Below are positions 1-10,946 of a stretch of DNA of 64,000 bases, piece by piece. The DNA lies in contig JAACWH010000021.1 of NCBI GenBank assembly GCA_009991425.1, positions 22,665 to 86,664 on the forward strand, in the 5' to 3' direction. This DNA comes from Leptospira sp. (lineage in GTDB: Bacteria; Spirochaetota; Leptospiria; Leptospirales; Leptospiraceae). Below the pieces are notes generated by a model. That model saw only the letters and a program-made list of their open reading frames with translations. It searched no databases and was not told the origin of the DNA. The position numbers and the translations under genes were made by a program. Position 1 is the first letter of the stretch; each line of letters opens with the position of its first letter.

Positions 1-681
1 ACCTGTGTTGCACCGGATTATCTCTTTGTTCCTGAATCTAGGAAAGAAGAATTCATTGATGCAGCCAAGCTTGCTGTTAACAAATACTTTGGTTCTAATT
101 CAGAAAATAAATCGCAATCTAAAGACTTTTGTAGAATCATAAATGCAAGAAATTACGAAAGAGTGACTGGTTATGTAAACGAGGCAGTGAAACAAGGTGC
201 CAAGATTGAAATGGGTGGGGACTTTGATGCTGCTGATAATTTCATTTCGCCTACTATAGTTTCTGGGCTTCCCGAGCATTCTCGAATTATGCATGATGAG
301 ATTTTTGGCCCAGTTCTTCCCATTATGACCTATAAAGACCAATCTGAAGTCATAGATTTTATTAATAGCAAGCCGAAACCCTTAGCGATGTATATTTTTG
401 CAAAAGCCAAAGACAAAATCAAGAACCTATTGAAATCAACCTCTTCCGGTGGAGCAGTAATCAATGATGTGATCATACACCTTGTTAATCCAAATCTTCC
501 TTTTGGTGGAGTGAATCATTCTGGGATTGGAAGCTATCATGGAATTTTTGGTTTCAAACAATTTTCACACGAACGATCTGTTCTCAAACAAGCTCCTATT
601 AGCTCGATCAAAATGATGTATCCACCTTATACTAATTTTGTGAAGAAAATGGTAGCTCTAACAACTAAATTTTTTCTATAG
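1..681 (+). CDS. Aldehyde dehydrogenase, class-3 type (C-terminal part, truncated by window edge)
   Basis: The frame is open from base 1, so the N-terminal half lies outside the window. The second visible codon is Cys in the context [12 protein letters not shown], which matches the catalytic cysteine of the ALDH3 family (GQTCxAPDY). The end, with SGIGSYHG and FKQFSHERS, is also the ALDH3 C-terminus. The enzyme oxidises aliphatic or aromatic aldehydes with NAD(P). The tail is rich in hydrophobic and basic residues, as in membrane-associated ALDH3 enzymes. The next gene starts 11 bases downstream and is probably co-transcribed. The Met/Val at 163 is internal, not a start. Confidence 0.9.
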   Translation, partial: TCVAPDYLFVPESRKEEFIDAAKLAVNKYFGSNSENKSQSKDFCRIINARNYERVTGYVNEAVKQGAKIEMGGDFDAADNFISPTIVSGLPEHSRIMHDEIFGPVLPIMTYKDQSEVIDFINSKPKPLAMYIFAKAKDKIKNLLKSTSSGGAVINDVIIHLVNPNLPFGGVNHSGIGSYHGIFGFKQFSHERSVLKQAPISSIKMMYPPYTNFVKKMVALTTKFFL

Positions 682-692
682 GAATCACAAAA

Positions 693-902
693 ATGATTAA
701 ATATGTTCTCCCTCAAATGATTGGATTTGTATTGATGGTAGCCGGATGGTATGTATCGATTATCAATGTCGGACTTTTTAAGTTCAACCAAGAAAGGTCT
801 CTTCATACTAAAGAAACACTTTTTGGGCTTGCTTTGATTTTGCTAGGTTCCTATCTTCCCCAGATTTGGATTTCAATTCTGAATAAACTCGCTAAGAAAT
901 AA
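693..902 (+). CDS. Small two-helix membrane protein (hypothetical, 69 aa)
   Basis: The protein has two clear hydrophobic stretches, about residues 5-27 and 43-62. They are separated by a short polar loop containing SLHTKET, and the protein ends in a basic tail. I do not recognise a family. It follows the aldehyde dehydrogenase by 11 bases on the same strand, so it is likely the last gene of that transcript. A weak AGGA-like sequence precedes the ATG. The inner-membrane location is inferred only from hydrophobicity. Confidence 0.6.
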   Translation: MIKYVLPQMIGFVLMVAGWYVSIINVGLFKFNQERSLHTKETLFGLALILLGSYLPQIWISILNKLAKK

Positions 903-1008
903 ACCTAGAGAAAACTTCCCTCTTTCCGTTTATAGTTTGATCTTTTTTACTTTTCGATTGTCTTTGTTCTGCAAAAGTGGACTGGACAGTCGAAATTAAG
1001 AGGAACCC

Positions 1009-2463
1009 TTGGATTACGAAGTTATAATTGGATTAGAAGTCCATGTCCAATTGGACACAAAGTCAAAAATTTTTTCCCCTGCTGCTGCCTCATTCGGTGG
1101 CAGTCCTAATACCCATGTTGCTACCGTATGTGCGGCTCTTCCTGGTGCGCTTCCCGTCTTAAATGAGGAAGTTTTAGAAAAGGCAATCACAGCTGGACTA
1201 GCTCTAGAATGCAAGATTGCAAATTTCACAAAGTTCGATCGCAAGAATTATTTCTACCCTGATCTCCCCAAAGGCTACCAGATCTCCCAATACGATAAAC
1301 CCTATGCCACTGGTGGTGGCGTGAAGATTGAACTGAAAGATGGTTCTGAAAAATTTGTCAACCTAACTCGAATTCATATGGAAGAAGATGCTGGCAAATT
1401 GATCCACTCTCATGATCCATCAATCAATAGATCTTATGTCGATCTCAATAGAGCGGGAACTCCTCTTATCGAAATCGTCTCGGAACCAGAGATGAGATCC
1501 TCAGAGGAAGCCTATGTTTATTTGAATAATTTAAAATCTATACTTCGTTATGTGAGAGTATCGGATTGTAATATGGAAGAAGGTTCCCTTCGTTGTGATG
1601 CGAACGTTTCGATACGACCACGTGGTGAGAAAGAGTTTCGAACAAGAATTGAAATCAAAAATCTTAACTCATTTAAGGCAGTTCGCCAAGCGATTGAATA
1701 TGAAATCGAATGGCAAAAAGATGTATATTCCCGCGGTGAGTCCTTCAATCAAATGACAAAACTTTGGGATGCAAGTCTACTTAAGACTGTCCCTATGCGC
1801 TCTAAAGAAATGAGCCATGACTATAGATATTTTCCAGAACCAGATCTTCCTGCCTTCGAAATTCCTCAAGAAAAAATAGAAGCTATTCGTGCTACTTTAC
1901 CTGAACTTCCAACTAAGAAAAAGTTACGGTTCATGAACGAACTTCAGTTACCTGAATATGATGCAGAAGTTTTAACAGCGGAAAGAGAAATCTCCGAATA
2001 TTATGAGGCAGCTCTCCAAATTTCCAAAGATGCCAAGAAAACATCCAATTGGGTTAAGGATGAAGTGCTTGGTATAGTGAACAAAGAAAGTATCAGCATT
2101 GATAAATTTTCTGTAGGTCCAGAAAGAATTGGTCAACTCATAGCACTCATCAATAAAGGTGAGATTTCTGGGAAGATTGCTAAGACTGTCTTTGAAGAAA
2201 TGCTAACAAGTTCACAGACTCCGGATCAAATTGTAGAAGCCAAGGGTTTAAAAGTAGTTCGTGATGATAAAGAAATCGAACGTATTGTAGACCAGGTTCT
2301 CGAAGCCAACCAGGAATCAGTTAACTCTTATAAGGCAGGCAAGGATCGTGCTTTGGGTGCACTTGTAGGTGCAGTAATGAAGGAGACCAAAGGAAAGGCG
2401 GACCCTAAAACAGTTAATGATCTGTTACTCCAAAAGCTAGGGCCTGCACCAGGGAAAAAATAG
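1009..2463 (+). CDS. gatB: Asp-tRNA(Asn)/Glu-tRNA(Gln) amidotransferase subunit B
   Basis: GatB binds misacylated Glu-tRNA(Gln) or Asp-tRNA(Asn). It transfers ammonia from GatA to the activated side chain within the GatCAB complex in the cytoplasm. The 484-residue length is normal for the family. Recognisable blocks are GLEVHVQL near the N-terminus, the [17 protein letters not shown] block near residue 80, and HMEEDAGKL. The C-terminal 150 residues form the helical GatB/YqeY tail. The start is a TTG, chosen because AAGAGGA lies at 998-1004 and similarity begins immediately (DYEVIIGLE). gatA and gatC are not adjacent in the visible sequence. Confidence 0.97.
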   Translation: MDYEVIIGLEVHVQLDTKSKIFSPAAASFGGSPNTHVATVCAALPGALPVLNEEVLEKAITAGLALECKIANFTKFDRKNYFYPDLPKGYQISQYDKPYATGGGVKIELKDGSEKFVNLTRIHMEEDAGKLIHSHDPSINRSYVDLNRAGTPLIEIVSEPEMRSSEEAYVYLNNLKSILRYVRVSDCNMEEGSLRCDANVSIRPRGEKEFRTRIEIKNLNSFKAVRQAIEYEIEWQKDVYSRGESFNQMTKLWDASLLKTVPMRSKEMSHDYRYFPEPDLPAFEIPQEKIEAIRATLPELPTKKKLRFMNELQLPEYDAEVLTAEREISEYYEAALQISKDAKKTSNWVKDEVLGIVNKESISIDKFSVGPERIGQLIALINKGEISGKIAKTVFEEMLTSSQTPDQIVEAKGLKVVRDDKEIERIVDQVLEANQESVNSYKAGKDRALGALVGAVMKETKGKADPKTVNDLLLQKLGPAPGKK

Positions 2464-2499
2464 TTTTTTCATTCCAGAGTTGCGACTTCCCTAAAATCA

Positions 2500-2787
2500 A
2501 CAACATTTTAAAGGATTTTTCTATACTATATAAACTCTTATCCTTAAACTCTATCAGTCCTGTGAATGAGGAAACAAATTCCTCAGTTTATACAATTGCC
2601 TACAATGGAAATGAAATTTTAGACCTATTTTCTAGGATCCGCATCCTCTGAACAGATGTGGTCTTCTAAGACAAGAAGTGTAACTGGAACAAAATTTAGT
2701 TTATGGGTAAATGCAAATTTTGGAATCTTAACAACAGGAAATGCTACTAATAAAAATCGGGTTTCCTTTTGTGTTCGAGGAACCTGA
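2500..2787 (+). pseudogene. Remnant of a DUF1566-domain (Lcl C-terminal) lipoprotein gene
   Basis: The 430 bases between gatB and dnaE hold no intact gene but do hold decayed coding sequence. In one frame, from about 2500 to 2645, it reads NSISPVNEETNSSVYTIAYN. A second frame, 2623-2787, reads YFLGSASSEQMWSSKTRSV and ends VSFCVRGT before TGA. The order S-S-x-x-x-W-S-S-x-T, then an aromatic-rich strand, then R-V-x-x-C-V-R-G is the usual end of DUF1566 domains, which are common in Leptospira lipoproteins. The two frames overlap around 2623-2645, which implies a frameshift, and no start or signal peptide remains. The left boundary is approximate. Confidence 0.5.
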
Positions 2788-2893
2788 TCTTGATACTTTC
2801 TGCACAATCCCATATAAAACTCTGATTTTTCAGAGGTAAGCCTGTTGACTGAAATAGGCTTTTAACCGACTATGTCTCATAGCTCCAAAATCA

Positions 2894-5800
2894 ATGGAAG
2901 ATTTCACTCATTTACATCTACACACTACCTATTCCATGTTGGATGGTGCCATACGCATTCCAGACCTGATGAAGAAGGTCAAAGAGTCAGGGATGTCTTC
3001 CGTTGCCATTACAGATCATGGCAATATGTATGGTGCAATTGAATTCTACAACCAAGCAAAAAAAGAAGGCATCAAACCTATATTAGGTTGTGAATTCTAC
3101 GTAACACCATCCAGAAGCAAAGAAGAAGAACTCAATCAAATTGCAGACGGTGGAGCCTACCATTTAATCCTTCTAGCTAAGAATGAAGCAGGCTATAAAA
3201 ATATTATCAAGCTAGCTTCCCGTTCCTATACGGAAGGATTCTATCGCAAAGCCAGAATCGATTATGATTTACTTTCAAGAAATAGCGAAGGCCTGATCTG
3301 CTTAACAGCCTGTCTTGCAGGCGAAGTAAATAAAAAAATTCTCGAAGGCAAGGAAGACCAAAGTTTCCAACTAGCAGGGAATTTGAATGAGATCTTTGGC
3401 AAAGAAGATTTCTACCTCGAGATCCAAAATCATGGAATCCCCGAACAAGCTATAGTAGCTAAGAAAATTTTAGAATTTTCCAAGAAGCTTGGCATCAAAA
3501 CTGTTCTTACCAATGACTCTCACTTTCTCACTAAAGATGACCAAGAAGCACAGAACATATTACTTAGAATCGGAATGCAGAAGAAAATCGATGATGAGAT
3601 GCGCTTCGGTTTTAACTCAGAATTTTATGTGAAAAATCCCCAAGAGATGATGCGTCTCTTCCCTGATAATCCAGAAGCATTCTATCACACACTTGAAATT
3701 CGGGACAAATGCGATCTCAACCTAAGTTTTGGAACTCCATTACTACCAGAGTTTCCTGTTCCTGAAGGCTTTGATGCTCAGTCCTATCTTGAAAAGATCA
3801 CCGAACAAGGGCTGAAGAAACGCTACAAAGTAATCACTCCCGAAATCCAGACTCGTTATGAGTTTGAAATGAGTACAATTCGTAACATGAATTTTGCAGG
3901 CTACTTCCTTATTGTTCAAGATTATATCAATTTTGCCAAATCAGCAGGAATCCCAGTCGGCCCAGGAAGAGGTTCTGCTGCAGGCTCCATAGTTGCCTAC
4001 GGGGTTGGGATTACTGATGTAGATCCGCTTAAGTATGCACTGCTTTTTGAGAGATTTTTAAATCCTGATCGAAAGGAAATGCCTGATATTGATACCGACT
4101 TTTGTATGGATCGTAGGGAAGAAGTAATTAACTACATCAGACAGAAATACGGAGAAGACAAAGTAGGACAGATTATTACCTTCGGATCTCTTGCCGCCAA
4201 GGCGGCCTTGAAAGATGTCGCCAGAGTATTTAATGTTTCTTTTTCAGAATCCAACGAAATGACTAAGGCTTTCCCAAAGACTCTTGGAATTACCCTTGAT
4301 GAAGCTGTTGAGAAATCGGAAGACCTTGAAAAAATTATAAACCGTAATGAACTCAATAAAAAAGTATTCAACATTGCACATAAATTAGAGGGAAACTTTC
4401 GCCAACCCGGTAGACATGCCGCTGGTGTTGTGATCTCGCCTTCTCCTCTAGAAGATATTGTACCTCTTGCTACAGTTGCTGAAAAGGATAAATCGAAGCG
4501 TTCTATTGTTACGCAGTATGATAAGAACATGCTCGAACTTGTTGGACTGATCAAGATGGATATCTTAGGTCTCAAGAACTTAACTACGATTAATTATTGT
4601 TTAAATTTGATAAAAGAGCATAAGAATAAAAAGGTAGAGATTGACCAACTTCCCCTCGATGATGCTCCTACCTATTCCCTTTTGCGTAAAGCAAATACCA
4701 AAGGAGTGTTTCAGTTAGAATCTTCTGGGATAACGGATCTTGTTGCCAAGGCTCAGGTTCAAAGTTTTGAAGAGATTGTAGCCCTAATTGCCTTATACCG
4801 TCCTGGTCCGATGAATGCAGGGATGTTGGATGAGTATTTAAATCGCAAGAGCAAGAAAAGTCCCATCATCTACCAGCATCCAGATCTGACCCCAGCGCTG
4901 GAAGAAACCTATGGAGTCATCGTCTACCAGGAACAGGTGATGAGTATCTCAAGAATCATCGGTGGCTTCACAGCTGGTGAATCGGATGGTCTTCGTAAGG
5001 TTATGGCGAAGAAAAAGATTAAAGAAATTCCCTATTATAAGGAAAAATTCATTAAGGGTGCTGAGGAAAGGAAAATTTCCCCTAAGGTAGCTACTGAACT
5101 TTTCGAGCAGATGGAGACATTTGCAGAATATGGATTCAACAAATCTCACTCAGTCGCTTATGCGATGATTACCTATCAGACTGCCTACCTTAAGGCAAAC
5201 TATACAACTGAGTATATGGCAGCACTTCTTGCTACAGCAAATGGAAAAGCGAGTGATCTAGTAAAATATATCAATAATGCAAAAGATATGGGAATAGCCA
5301 TCTTAAGTCCTGATGTGAATGAATCCGATGTTAATTTCAGTATAACTGGTGAAAATAAAATTCGATTTGGGCTAGCATCCATTAAAGGTGTGGGTGATCT
5401 TGCTGGCAATGAAATCATCCAGAAAAGAAACAAGCATGATCGCTTTCAAAATGTGGAAGATTTTATTAAAAATTTAGATATTAGACTCTGTAATAAAAAG
5501 GTAGTAGAGAGTTTGATTTGCAGTGGAGCTCTTGATAGTTTTGCATATACTCGCAAATGTCTATTCGAATCAGTCGATACTATACTTTCCTTTGCGGCTA
5601 AGGAACAAGAGTTAGCTCAAGAAGGACAATTTTCTCTCTTTGGAGCCTCTGCTCCTGCTATGCAACTCAATCTGCCTAAAGAAGCTGCTGAATGGGAATT
5701 TGATCATATCCTAAGAAAAGAAAGAGAGATGACTGGACTATATTTCTCAGGTCACCCACTTGATCAATACAAGACACAACTCAGACAACTGAAATATACT

Positions 5801-6385
5801 AAGATAGAAAATTTAGAAGATATAAAATCCAAAACTAAAGTTGATATTGTAGGAATCATTACCAAGAAAGAAAATAAACTTACTAAAAAAGGTGATGAAT
5901 TTGCAAATTTTGTTATAGAAGATGAAACAGGCGAAATTGATTGTGTCTGCTTTTCAAAATCCTACCAAGAAGCCAAGCATTTACTATTTGAAGGGAAAGC
6001 TCTATTCTTAAAAGGTATGTTAGAAAAAGTTGAGGTCGGTGAATCTGAAACTAAGGGTCAGATTATTGTTAATAGCTTAGAAGAACTAACTGATGCTAAA
6101 CTTGAAGAGAAAATGGAAAAGGCGATCCACATCAAGATAGATTTAGGAACCCACCCTCAACTCGATACAATTAAAAAACTCAATGATATTCTAGGAAGCA
6201 GCAAGGGATCATCTAGTGTGTTCTTTCATTTGTCTGGCGATGGCAGCCCTAAAAGAGTGATTAAGGCTCATCCACATTTCAGTGTTGATCCAACTCCTGA
6301 AATTCTTAAAACCATTCTCGAAATTCTAGGAGCCAATACTGTTTACTACACAGTAGGCGAAGAATTACGAGAATTTGTTGTATAA
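2894..6385 (+). CDS. dnaE: DNA polymerase III subunit alpha
   Basis: This is the replicative polymerase catalytic subunit, 1163 residues, typical for DnaE1. In order it has an N-terminal PHP domain ([14 protein letters not shown]) and the polymerase core with PGRGSAAGS. The catalytic aspartates lie in PDIDTDF at residues 397-403. A helix-hairpin-helix/tandem region follows, with NKSHSVAYA near residue 755. A C-terminal OB fold ([18 protein letters not shown]) completes it. The ATG at 2894 directly precedes the PHP domain, but no strong Shine-Dalgarno sequence is visible. No proofreading exonuclease domain is fused, as expected for DnaE. It stands alone behind the decayed region. Confidence 0.97.
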   Translation: MEDFTHLHLHTTYSMLDGAIRIPDLMKKVKESGMSSVAITDHGNMYGAIEFYNQAKKEGIKPILGCEFYVTPSRSKEEELNQIADGGAYHLILLAKNEAGYKNIIKLASRSYTEGFYRKARIDYDLLSRNSEGLICLTACLAGEVNKKILEGKEDQSFQLAGNLNEIFGKEDFYLEIQNHGIPEQAIVAKKILEFSKKLGIKTVLTNDSHFLTKDDQEAQNILLRIGMQKKIDDEMRFGFNSEFYVKNPQEMMRLFPDNPEAFYHTLEIRDKCDLNLSFGTPLLPEFPVPEGFDAQSYLEKITEQGLKKRYKVITPEIQTRYEFEMSTIRNMNFAGYFLIVQDYINFAKSAGIPVGPGRGSAAGSIVAYGVGITDVDPLKYALLFERFLNPDRKEMPDIDTDFCMDRREEVINYIRQKYGEDKVGQIITFGSLAAKAALKDVARVFNVSFSESNEMTKAFPKTLGITLDEAVEKSEDLEKIINRNELNKKVFNIAHKLEGNFRQPGRHAAGVVISPSPLEDIVPLATVAEKDKSKRSIVTQYDKNMLELVGLIKMDILGLKNLTTINYCLNLIKEHKNKKVEIDQLPLDDAPTYSLLRKANTKGVFQLESSGITDLVAKAQVQSFEEIVALIALYRPGPMNAGMLDEYLNRKSKKSPIIYQHPDLTPALEETYGVIVYQEQVMSISRIIGGFTAGESDGLRKVMAKKKIKEIPYYKEKFIKGAEERKISPKVATELFEQMETFAEYGFNKSHSVAYAMITYQTAYLKANYTTEYMAALLATANGKASDLVKYINNAKDMGIAILSPDVNESDVNFSITGENKIRFGLASIKGVGDLAGNEIIQKRNKHDRFQNVEDFIKNLDIRLCNKKVVESLICSGALDSFAYTRKCLFESVDTILSFAAKEQELAQEGQFSLFGASAPAMQLNLPKEAAEWEFDHILRKEREMTGLYFSGHPLDQYKTQLRQLKYTKIENLEDIKSKTKVDIVGIITKKENKLTKKGDEFANFVIEDETGEIDCVCFSKSYQEAKHLLFEGKALFLKGMLEKVEVGESETKGQIIVNSLEELTDAKLEEKMEKAIHIKIDLGTHPQLDTIKKLNDILGSSKGSSSVFFHLSGDGSPKRVIKAHPHFSVDPTPEILKTILEILGANTVYYTVGEELREFVV

Positions 6386-6424
6386 ATTATTTAATCTTTA
6401 ATATTACTTTATTAAATCTAATTA

Positions 6425-7345
6425 TTACTCTTCTACGTTTCCAGGACGTTTGAATGCCATGATACGTTTCAGATCTTCTTTCATTTGAGCATAAACTATT
6501 GGATCGTCTTCAATCTCAAGTGCCTTAGTTAAAGGAACTTCAGCTAGTCTTAAATCTATTTCGCCTAAATAATGAGAGGCTTTCATTCTTGCACCTGGTT
6601 CGTCACTTGAAAGCATATTTGTAAGTTCTTTAAAAGAAGGAGTTGCTCCTCTCTCAAGCGTACAAATTGCACCTAGCTCAGATGCTTTTGCATAATCATC
6701 TGTTTCCGATCCAACTACTTCTTTGAGAGGGCCTAGGTTTTCAACTTTTTCAAGAAGGCGTAGACCATCAGCAGCAGATGCACGTATGTAGGAGTTCTTA
6801 TGTTTCAAAGCATCTTTTAATGTTGTTTCTGCTTCTGGAGTGTATTCCAATCTTCCTAGAGCTCTTAGCATTTCTCCAGTAGCAAGGGGAATAGTATAGT
6901 CATCCTTATCAAAGAAAAATGGGCTACTAAGCGAGTCACCAGTTGCAATATAACCCATAGATCTTTTAGCTTCTTTCTTAAATTCAGTGATTCTTTCTTG
7001 TTGGATTGTGTATTCTTCAATCAATGGTTTTGCCGCATAAGAACTTCCAAGGTAACCTAAGGCACGAGCGGAATGGAATTTGACAAGTGCAGTGTTCCTA
7101 GGACTATTTGGAAAATTATCTGGCCCTCGTAATGCTTTTACTAAACTTCGAACTGCTCGCCTAGAGTTGAAAAACATTAATTCTTCAGCTGCATAAGCAG
7201 CGTCATGAGGTTCTCCGTAAAGTAATTTCTGATTTAGCTTTTCATAAACATGTAAGTTTGGCTCAGGTACATGAAACCCTTCTTCAATAGAAAAAATAGA
7301 ATCTGTAAGAATTAGTATAGTAATAAAAGCTAAGATTTTTTTCAT
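6425..7345 (-). CDS. Secreted HEAT-repeat protein
   Basis: This 306-residue protein has a signal peptide (about residues 1-19, ending SIFS-I). The rest is almost all helical repeats. Repeat-like units include SARALGYLGSSYAAKPLIEE, GEMLRALGRLEYTPEAETTL, RASAADGLRLLE and KASHYLGEIDLRLAEVPLTK. Each has the A-x-x-L-G pattern of HEAT/PBS-lyase-type repeats, which usually bind proteins. The location is periplasmic or exported by inference. It lies 58 bases downstream of the PhaR-like gene on the same strand and may be co-transcribed. The partner and role are unknown. Confidence 0.75.
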   Translation of the reverse strand: MKKILAFITILILTDSIFSIEEGFHVPEPNLHVYEKLNQKLLYGEPHDAAYAAEELMFFNSRRAVRSLVKALRGPDNFPNSPRNTALVKFHSARALGYLGSSYAAKPLIEEYTIQQERITEFKKEAKRSMGYIATGDSLSSPFFFDKDDYTIPLATGEMLRALGRLEYTPEAETTLKDALKHKNSYIRASAADGLRLLEKVENLGPLKEVVGSETDDYAKASELGAICTLERGATPSFKELTNMLSSDEPGARMKASHYLGEIDLRLAEVPLTKALEIEDDPIVYAQMKEDLKRIMAFKRPGNVEE

Positions 7346-7403
7346 CTGCCACTCCCTAACATATCATATCGGAATTTAATTATCTCTTCTTTATGAGACT
7401 GAT

Positions 7404-7958
7404 TCACTTTTTTTCTTTTAACTTTTCAGCAACTTCATTCATTCTATCTGAAATATCTTGAACATTCGAGTTAGATTCATCAGCCAATAGAGTTTCGCTT
7501 AATTTACCAAGATCTTTAAGTATCTGGTCCTTTTTCTCAATCGTTCTGGATGCCAGGTTTCGCAATAAATCTTCTTTGTAAGAAACAATTTCTGATGAAT
7601 TCAATTCACCTAAATTAACCATGCTTTGGATGATTTTCTCCACTCGCGCTTGGTTTAAGTAACCAGATCCAATTCCACCCAGTACCAATCGTTCGAAAAG
7701 ACCTGAAATATTTTTTCCTGTTTCTCGGATCAAGGCAGTAAGCATAAAATTACTAAAATCTTCATTTCTTTGTCCAAGACTTACTTTGAGAAATGTCTGA
7801 CCCAAAATTTTAGGAGTTATATCGTTGCCAGATAGGTTATCAATTACTTTGACTTCCTTGCCATTCAATATCATTTCAGCAACATCTTCTAAAGTAATTG
7901 TCTTACTAGTTTCAGGATCATAAAGTCGTCGATTCGCGTATCGTTTAAGAACTTTCAT
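7404..7958 (-). CDS. phaR: Polyhydroxyalkanoate synthesis regulator PhaR-type protein
   Basis: Residues 1-60 match the PHB/PHA accumulation regulator DNA-binding domain. [19 protein letters not shown] is followed by [13 protein letters not shown], the usual arrangement for PhaR. In characterised bacteria PhaR binds both PHA granules and TGC-rich operators and represses phasin genes. The remaining 120 residues are helical and charged, ending in a coiled-coil-like segment, so they are not the short PHB_acc domain of proteobacterial PhaR. No PHA synthase is in the window. Two phasin-like genes (23649-24011 and 32819-33037) are plausible targets. It is divergent from the gene at 8017. The symbol is by domain only. 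Confidence 0.75.
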   Translation of the reverse strand: MKVLKRYANRRLYDPETSKTITLEDVAEMILNGKEVKVIDNLSGNDITPKILGQTFLKVSLGQRNEDFSNFMLTALIRETGKNISGLFERLVLGGIGSGYLNQARVEKIIQSMVNLGELNSSEIVSYKEDLLRNLASRTIEKKDQILKDLGKLSETLLADESNSNVQDISDRMNEVAEKLKEKK

Positions 7959-8016
7959 AGAAATCTACCTAAGTATTCTACTTAACAATCCGTGGGTCAA
8001 CTAAAATAATGCAAGA

Positions 8017-8922
8017 GTGCAAGGAAAGAAACGCATCATACAATGTATAATTAAGTCAAATCTTGATGATAGCTCATCCGATTTTTTAAATCAATATTTA
8101 AAATGGAAATCGATTTCACCAGAAAATATTTCAGGCAAAATGGCAATTCCAAATTTACCTCCAGATGAATCTAAATGTTATGTTTTCAATAATCCGAAAC
8201 TTGATGTTCTAACTGAAATTAGAAACAATTATTGGGATACCTTAGTTATTGGCGACATCAATAAGGAAAATAAAATACAATTGTTTCGCTTAGGTTATTC
8301 CAAAATTTGGACTGAGCTTAATTTATTAAATAACATTCCACTAGAAAGTTTTATAGCAAAAGATAAAAGCCTATGGATCTGGATATATACAGGTATAGCT
8401 TCTTTAGATATAATTTTTAAAGAGATTTTTGAATCAATCGGTCATAAAGTATTTTTGCCATTGCAATGGATAGATTTACTAGAATCCATTCCCAACCAGA
8501 AACCAGATTGCGTTATTTTAAATTGGGATTCAGCTCTTGAATCAAATCGAAATTGTATAGAGCTGATTGATAAATCTATCAATCGATCTAATCACCTCCC
8601 TTTGATACTTGGCTTGAAAAATTTTCAAGCATCTGGACTTGCTAAAAATCTTATGAATGGGATTAGTAGAATTTCCAATATCATCATGACAGAGAAACAA
8701 TTACTTCATAGTATTATACAAAGTTTATTTATTAATAGCAAATCATTAGTTCAATTAGAGCGTAGAGACATCCTTCAATGGGACAAAGCTATTCGATTTC
8801 AACTCAAGAATATTGAATTAATTGAAGAAGATATGATATCAAAAGTAAATCGCAGTAACATCGAATTATTTTATTTTGCAAAACAATTTAGTTGGCTATT
8901 AGATGAAGAACTATTCCATTAA
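8017..8922 (+). CDS. Hypothetical protein, possibly a degenerate receiver-like protein
   Basis: I do not recognise this 301-residue family. Residues about 130-215 have an alternating pattern (GHKVFLPLQW, DCVILNWD, LPLILGLKNF) that resembles a degenerate response-regulator receiver, with LNWD at the phospho-acceptor position. This is a weak inference. No output domain is recognisable, and the C-terminal 80 residues are helical. The start is GTG at 8017, because no upstream in-frame ATG gives a better ribosome binding site. The gene is divergent from phaR with a 58-base gap, and its 3' end overlaps the convergent gene by 12 bases. Confidence 0.6.
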   Translation: MQGKKRIIQCIIKSNLDDSSSDFLNQYLKWKSISPENISGKMAIPNLPPDESKCYVFNNPKLDVLTEIRNNYWDTLVIGDINKENKIQLFRLGYSKIWTELNLLNNIPLESFIAKDKSLWIWIYTGIASLDIIFKEIFESIGHKVFLPLQWIDLLESIPNQKPDCVILNWDSALESNRNCIELIDKSINRSNHLPLILGLKNFQASGLAKNLMNGISRISNIIMTEKQLLHSIIQSLFINSKSLVQLERRDILQWDKAIRFQLKNIELIEEDMISKVNRSNIELFYFAKQFSWLLDEELFH

Positions 8923-9681
8923 GAAATCATCTGGTTGTAGCTCTTCGGCACCTCTATGAGGAAAGGCTTGCTCATAAAATAATGCTGCAAGTAAATCAAA
9001 ATCCTCATCGATTTCTAAATTATTTTTCTCCCAATGCTCTGTTCTTCTTTTAATTAATAAAGAAATTGTTGAATCTTCTAAAGAAAATGGAATTTTAAAT
9101 TTATTTAATTCGCGTATCATCCAATTCAAATTATAAATTAAATAATCCGGAAATAATTGAATAGTTGCTAAAGTTGGTTCAAATTTCATTAGACCTTCCA
9201 CAACATAGCAAGCCTCTTTTAAATCGGTAGGATCGGAAGTTTTCTCATAATTTCGTAGAACTCGATGAATTGTATTGAGCATTCCCATTCTATCATGGTA
9301 AGATCTTTCTATTATTTCATTATTCTTTGGATATTCACCCATGAATCGAATAACATCGAAAAATTCATTTTTCTCTTTGAATATTTTTATATATCGATCT
9401 AATCCATCTTCTCTTTCTTCTGGATCAACTAGTTGAATATAAAGAAACTTTGTTTCATAGGCAAATCTTGATTCTTTTGGGATGTAGTATTCAATCCAGA
9501 TCGGTTCTTTATAATAATTTAATTCTTCTTCTTCAGTTAGATCTGGAGTTACTTTTAAACTCTTAAGTTTACGAACGTCATCTGTGACAACTTTTCTGCC
9601 TTCAACTTTAGTTCTTTGCCTTTTAATATTTTTTAACTCGCTCTTATTTAAGAGCGGTTTTGGCTTAAAAGATGGTTCCAT
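8911..9681 (-). CDS. Hypothetical protein (256 aa) at the end of the HExxH/UbiA operon
   Basis: No family is recognised. The N-terminal 40 residues are very basic and look disordered (KPKPLLNKSELKNIKRQRTK). The rest is soluble and probably helical, with an acidic C-terminus. There is no signal peptide or membrane segment. It starts 26 bases downstream of the HExxH gene in the same direction, so it is probably the last gene of that minus-strand operon. Co-occurrence with the HExxH enzyme suggests a partner or substrate, but nothing in the sequence proves it. Confidence 0.6.
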   Translation of the reverse strand: MEPSFKPKPLLNKSELKNIKRQRTKVEGRKVVTDDVRKLKSLKVTPDLTEEEELNYYKEPIWIEYYIPKESRFAYETKFLYIQLVDPEEREDGLDRYIKIFKEKNEFFDVIRFMGEYPKNNEIIERSYHDRMGMLNTIHRVLRNYEKTSDPTDLKEACYVVEGLMKFEPTLATIQLFPDYLIYNLNWMIRELNKFKIPFSLEDSTISLLIKRRTEHWEKNNLEIDEDFDLLAALFYEQAFPHRGAEELQPDDFLME

Positions 9682-9707
9682 AACTAATTTAAGTATCGGG
9701 AGAAAAC

Positions 9708-10946
9708 TTATAAAATTGGATCAAATTCTTTACGAATCTTTTTTAGTTCCCTTTTGCGACTTTCTAAGATAGCTTTGGCATTTATGGACATTTGCTTCCA
9801 TAAAGTTTTTTGTGATTTCATATGAATTTCATGAATAGAATTTAACTCTCCAATAAGTTTAACACCATGGGATGTAAAATCTCCAGCCTGCATTGCAGAT
9901 TGTAAATCATTTAAGCTGTAATCAAGATTAATAGTTTCTTCTATAAACCGGAATTGGACTTTTTCGTGGTATTTCTTAGGAATCAATTGGTTCATTTTTG
10001 CTTGGTTTTTTAAAATATTTTCAAAAAGCATAGCACCCCAAGTAAAAGTAAATACTGAGTGCAAAATTGCATACAAAGGCCTAAGGCTATTTCTCCAAGG
10101 TGAAAAATAAATTTCATCATCAGATTGGCGGTCGAACATTTTGTACTTTTTAAAAATCAAATTTAAGTGATGGTGAGAATTTTCATGTATAAGATCGTCC
10201 ATAGTATCCAAAAAATCTCTTCCCCAGAGATTCATGTATGTAATTCCCTGTTCAGTGAAATGACTGTAACTTACAAGATCTTTAGATCGGACGAGATGTA
10301 TCCTATCAGTCAATACTTCAAATATGCCAAACCCGAATGGATAGATTTCTTTCAAAGAATCATAAGCAGAGCGCAACTGCTTTTGTTTATTAGGCTCGAT
10401 AGATTTTAATTTATAGTAGCTTTCTTCATTGAGTAACTTTCCTGTCTGCGCAGGGGGTCTCATTCTATGCTTATATTTTCTTATTTTATTTATGCATCTA
10501 TCAGGCAATAATTCATTCTGAAGAGTATAAGCAGATTCTAATTTTTGTCTAGCAAATTCCTTGGAAATGTTTTTCCACTCTTTTTCATTTGCTTTTGCAA
10601 TAGAAAGAAAATGCAGGGAATAATTTGCCTCAGAATCAAAATCATTATCCAAATGATCCATAATTAAGTTGTGCAATTCATTTGAACTACCTTTGAAATT
10701 TTGTATAAAAATATCAAAATCAAGGAAATACTTATATTCATTCAAATTAAGTATCATTGTTTCAAGATTTGCAATTGCTTTAAGTTTATAATAAGTATTA
10801 GCGATGCTTGTTATTTTCTTTAAGATCGCAGAAGGAAATTTATTTCTTGCAATGTATTTGCAAGCCTCTTTATAAATATGAACTAAATAATCACTTTTCC
10901 AATCTGTTAATACTTCTAAATCAAAAAAATGAGAAGAAGTAATCAT
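9708..10946 (-). CDS. HExxH-type enzyme, probable alpha-ketoglutarate-dependent peptide hydroxylase family
   Basis: The 412-residue protein carries HENSH at residues 254-258 (an HExxH metal site) within LIHENSHHHLNLIF. About 23 residues later comes FSPWRNSLRPLYAILHSVF. The pairing of an HExxH motif with a downstream PWR-x-x-x-RPL-x-x-x-LH block is the signature I recall for the 'HEXXH motif' family (TIGR04267-like). Some members hydroxylate ribosomal peptides using Fe(II) and alpha-ketoglutarate. A plain metalloprotease is the alternative. There is no signal peptide. The gene overlaps the upstream thioredoxin-like gene by 4 bases, so the two are translationally coupled. Confidence 0.7.
   Translation of the reverse strand: MITSSHFFDLEVLTDWKSDYLVHIYKEACKYIARNKFPSAILKKITSIANTYYKLKAIANLETMILNLNEYKYFLDFDIFIQNFKGSSNELHNLIMDHLDNDFDSEANYSLHFLSIAKANEKEWKNISKEFARQKLESAYTLQNELLPDRCINKIRKYKHRMRPPAQTGKLLNEESYYKLKSIEPNKQKQLRSAYDSLKEIYPFGFGIFEVLTDRIHLVRSKDLVSYSHFTEQGITYMNLWGRDFLDTMDDLIHENSHHHLNLIFKKYKMFDRQSDDEIYFSPWRNSLRPLYAILHSVFTFTWGAMLFENILKNQAKMNQLIPKKYHEKVQFRFIEETINLDYSLNDLQSAMQAGDFTSHGVKLIGELNSIHEIHMKSQKTLWKQMSINAKAILESRKRELKKIRKEFDPIL

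Noticed and set aside
2625..2813. Open frame of 62 codons on the minus strand between gatB and dnaE
   Set aside because: It lies opposite the DUF1566 remnant. It has no RBS or recognisable protein pattern, and the plus-strand reading explains the sequence better.
4132..4575. Minus-strand open frame inside dnaE
   Set aside because: It is fully inside the polymerase core coding region and has no independent evidence.
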